Positions 61,995 to 64,000 of a DNA stretch of 64,000 nucleotides are shown here, one piece after another (within the stretch, counting starts at the first letter, position 1; every line of letters begins with the position of its first letter). The translations under genes were made by a program, and so were the position numbers. Source of the DNA: Diadophis punctatus similis. Its lineage: Eukaryota > Chordata > Lepidosauria > Squamata > Dipsadidae. The DNA lies in NCBI GenBank assembly GCA_023053685.1, contig JALIGW010000025.1, positions 10,247,953 to 10,311,952 on the forward strand, written 5' to 3'. The notes beneath the pieces were generated by a model. It ran no database searches. It was not told where the DNA came from and was given only the letters and a program-made list of their open reading frames with translations.

Positions 61995-63897
61995 AATCTT
62001 ATATTTGAAGACCTCTTGTTGTTGTTCGTCCCATCGTGTTCAAAGAGGACCTTGACATCTATCAGGTTGTGGGCTGTTTACGATGTGTACGCAGGTGGCT
62101 GGTAAGGCCTATACGGGCACGAAATGTTCTGCCACATGTTGGGCAGACATGTGTGGGCACCATTGTCACAGCATTTGCAGCTCTGGCTTTATAGAGTGCT
62201 CGCTTCTCTTCTGCTTAGGCTGTTCTTCTGTCCTCAGATATTTGGCAGCCTTGGTGGATCAGCATGCGCCATGTTGATCGATCTTGTGCCAGGGTTACCC
62301 AGGAGGTGGTGTCGATATCAAGGGACTTGAAGGAGGCTTTCAATGAGTCTTTGTATCACTTCCTTTGTCCCCCGTGCGATCGCTTTCCTTTAGACAGCTC
62401 ACCATAGAGGAGCTGTTTAGGGATGCGATGGTCTGGCATCCTTGCAACATGGCCTGCCCAGCGTATCTGGGCTTTCATCAGAAGGGTGGGTATTGATGGA
62501 AGGCCTGCTCTGGAGAGGACTTCTGTGTCTGGCACCTTATCCTGCCATCGTATCCTCAGAATTCTACGAAGGCAGGTCATGTGGAAGTGGTTCAGTTACC
62601 TAGCATGCCTCCTGTATACAGTCCAAGTCTTACTGGCATACATGAGTGTAGTTAGCACTACTGCTCGGTAGACTTTGAGCTTTGTAGCAAGGCTTATTCC
62701 ATGGCAGTCCCACACATTATTCACTAATCTGCCAGATGCAGAACTTGCCTTGGCGATTCTGCAGTTGATCTCAATGTCAATTGTCACTGCACGGGAGAGG
62801 GTGCTGCCAAGTATGTAAATTGGTCCACTGCTTGCAGATTTTGTCCCTTCACTGTGATGGTGGGCTCTTGGTATTTGGCTTTCAGAGCTGGCTGATGCAT
62901 CACTTCAGTCTTCTTTGTGTTGATAAGGAGACCAAAGTTGTTGCATGCTGCTGCAAATTTGTCCACACTGGCTTGCATTTCCTGCTCTGATCCAGCATTC
63001 AGGGCACAGTTGTCAGCAAAGAGAAGGTCACGTAGCACAGTCTCCTTTATCTTGGTGACAGCCTGGAGTCTTCGCAGGTTGAACAGTTTCCCATCAGTCC
63101 TGTATCTCAGGCTAACTCCCAAGGAACTGTTCTGGAAGGCATCTGACAGCATGGCTGAAAACATTATGCTGAACAAGGTCGGTGCCAACACACACCCTTG
63201 CTTGATGCCATTTGTAACAGAAAAGGCCTCTGAAGCTTCTCCATAATCCAGAACACGGGCCATCATACCATCGTGAAACTGATGTACCATCAGGATGAAT
63301 TTATCAGGGCACCCAAATTTTGACATGATGCGCCACAGACCTTCACGACTGACAGTGTCAAAAGCCTTAGTGAAGTCCACGAAGGTGATGTACAATTCAC
63401 AATTCTGTTCTTGACACTTCTCTTGAAGCTGTCGGGCTGCGAAGATCATGTCCACAGTGCCACACACTTTGCGGAAACCATACTGTGCCTTGGGTAATAA
63501 ACCTTGTTCCAGGTGGTCAGTCAGGCGGTTCAGCAACACTCGTGCAAGGATCTTGCCTGCGATGGAAAGCAGTGATATTCCTCTATGATTATCACAGACT
63601 TGTCGATTCCCTTTCCTCTTGTACAGGTGTACGATGGATGCATCTTTCAGTTCCTGAGGAATGGATCCTTGATTCCAGAAAGATTGGAACAGCTGAGTGA
63701 GTTTGTCGACAAGCACTGCACCACCATCCTTATAGACCTCTGCTGGTATCGCATCAGATCCTGGTGCCACTGGATAGCTGGCTGATGGCCTGTAGGGTTT
63801 CAGTCTTTGATGGTGGGAAGTCCAGGCTGTGGTTGATATCCACCTGGGCAGTCTGTCGATCGCCTCATTGTTGTTGGAAGATGGGCAGTTCAATACA
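61995..63897 (-). mobile_element. Non-LTR retrotransposon (LINE), clade unresolved, decayed
   Basis: About 1.9 kb of one LINE on the minus strand: the RT (63785-62790), a connecting region (62787-62356) and a C-terminal stretch that includes a zinc-finger-like CPTCGRTFRARIGLTSH at about 62150-62070. Several frameshifts divide it. The same protein layout is common in fish and invertebrate genomes. I could not assign the clade. The 5' part is missing, with the break near 63897. Confidence 0.8.
62784..63893 (-). pseudogene. LINE reverse transcriptase, largest remaining frame
   Basis: A 369-codon frame; the first 30 or so residues do not look like RT. The RT blocks follow: PGSDAIPAEVYKDGG, IVHLYKRKGNRQVCDNHRGI, LLPKAQYGFRK, ELYITFVDFTKAFDTVSREG, VTNGIKQGCVLAPTLFSIMF and the active site LLFADNCALNAG. 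The catalytic FADD has become FADN, so the enzyme would be inactive. It ends with VKGQNLQAVDQFTYLAAP (intact relatives read FTYLGS). The next frames continue with RIAKASSASGRL, ATKLKVYRAVVLTTLMYASK and RILRIRWQDKVPDTEVLSRA. Confidence 0.85.
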
Positions 63898-63899
63898 GA

Positions 63900-64000
63900 T
63901 TGGAAGTTGCTTTATATTGTTTTTTAAATTTTGTACTGTTTTTAAATTTTATGAAATTTTGATTATTCTTGTATTTCTCTTTGTTGTACGCTGCCCTGAG
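63900..64000 (+). mobile_element. Possible LINE/SINE sequence running off the window
   Basis: The text ttgttgtacgctgccctgag at the end resembles the cgccctgag motif of L2-like 3'UTRs. Too little is visible for a family call. Confidence 0.35.

Overview
This 64 kb window looks like non-coding nuclear DNA of a squamate reptile, most probably a snake. I found no convincing host exon, rRNA, tRNA or CRISPR. The evidence for a squamate is the repeat mix: Sauria-type tRNA SINEs ending in the tataagtctaagtgcta tail, CR1, L2, Rex1 and Dong/R4 LINE pieces, a squamate-type L1, a chromodomain Gypsy element, a Ty1/Copia element, many hAT-type miniature elements, and very long microsatellites, several of which start at LINE 3' ends (an ATTCT tail, AAAT tails, AAT tails), as described for snake genomes. 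There are no operons, so the gene content is that of transposable elements.

Layout. 0-7 kb: an L2-like LINE end, two hAT-type miniature elements with 8-bp target duplications, a mariner remnant and unique DNA. 7.0-9.5 kb: a TA-flanked miniature element split by a 5'-truncated L1 whose remaining ORF2 is fully open. 10-12 kb: microsatellites, rearranged Dong/R4 LINE pieces and a Sauria SINE. 13.0-16.6 kb: a minus-strand CR1/L2-type LINE split by an L1-derived element that has a 5'UTR, an intact ORF1 and a 3'UTR but no ORF2, with a perfect 17-bp target duplication. 17-25 kb: SINEs, hAT-type elements, AT-rich microsatellites and LTR fragments. 26.0-31.8 kb: a complete, very young Gypsy (chromovirus, Sushi-like) element with two 677-bp LTRs, gag, a GGGAAAC frameshift site and pol, inserted in another TA miniature element.

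32-49 kb: more miniature elements, CR1 ends, SINEs and a roughly 670-bp polypyrimidine tract. 49.5-52.4 kb: a degraded Gypsy region on the minus strand, itself interrupted by an LTR. 53.9-55.8 kb: an internally deleted Copia element with 323-bp LTRs and a 5-bp target duplication. 56.4-58.4 kb: a split Rex1-like LINE. 58-62 kb: microsatellites and miniature elements. 62.0-63.9 kb: a decayed minus-strand LINE.

Most notable observations: (1) in the Gypsy element, 11 nt just downstream of the LTR are perfectly complementary to 11 nt located 30 bp after a TATA box in the LTR, the arrangement expected for Tf1-type self-priming; (2) the Copia element carries 36 nt complementary to the 3' half of initiator tRNA-Met where a primer site of about 12 nt is normal; (3) the ORF1-only L1 resembles the half-LINE (HAL1) type known from mammals; (4) Gypsy pol runs on into its 3' LTR, and a similar basic tail is encoded in other LTRs in the window.
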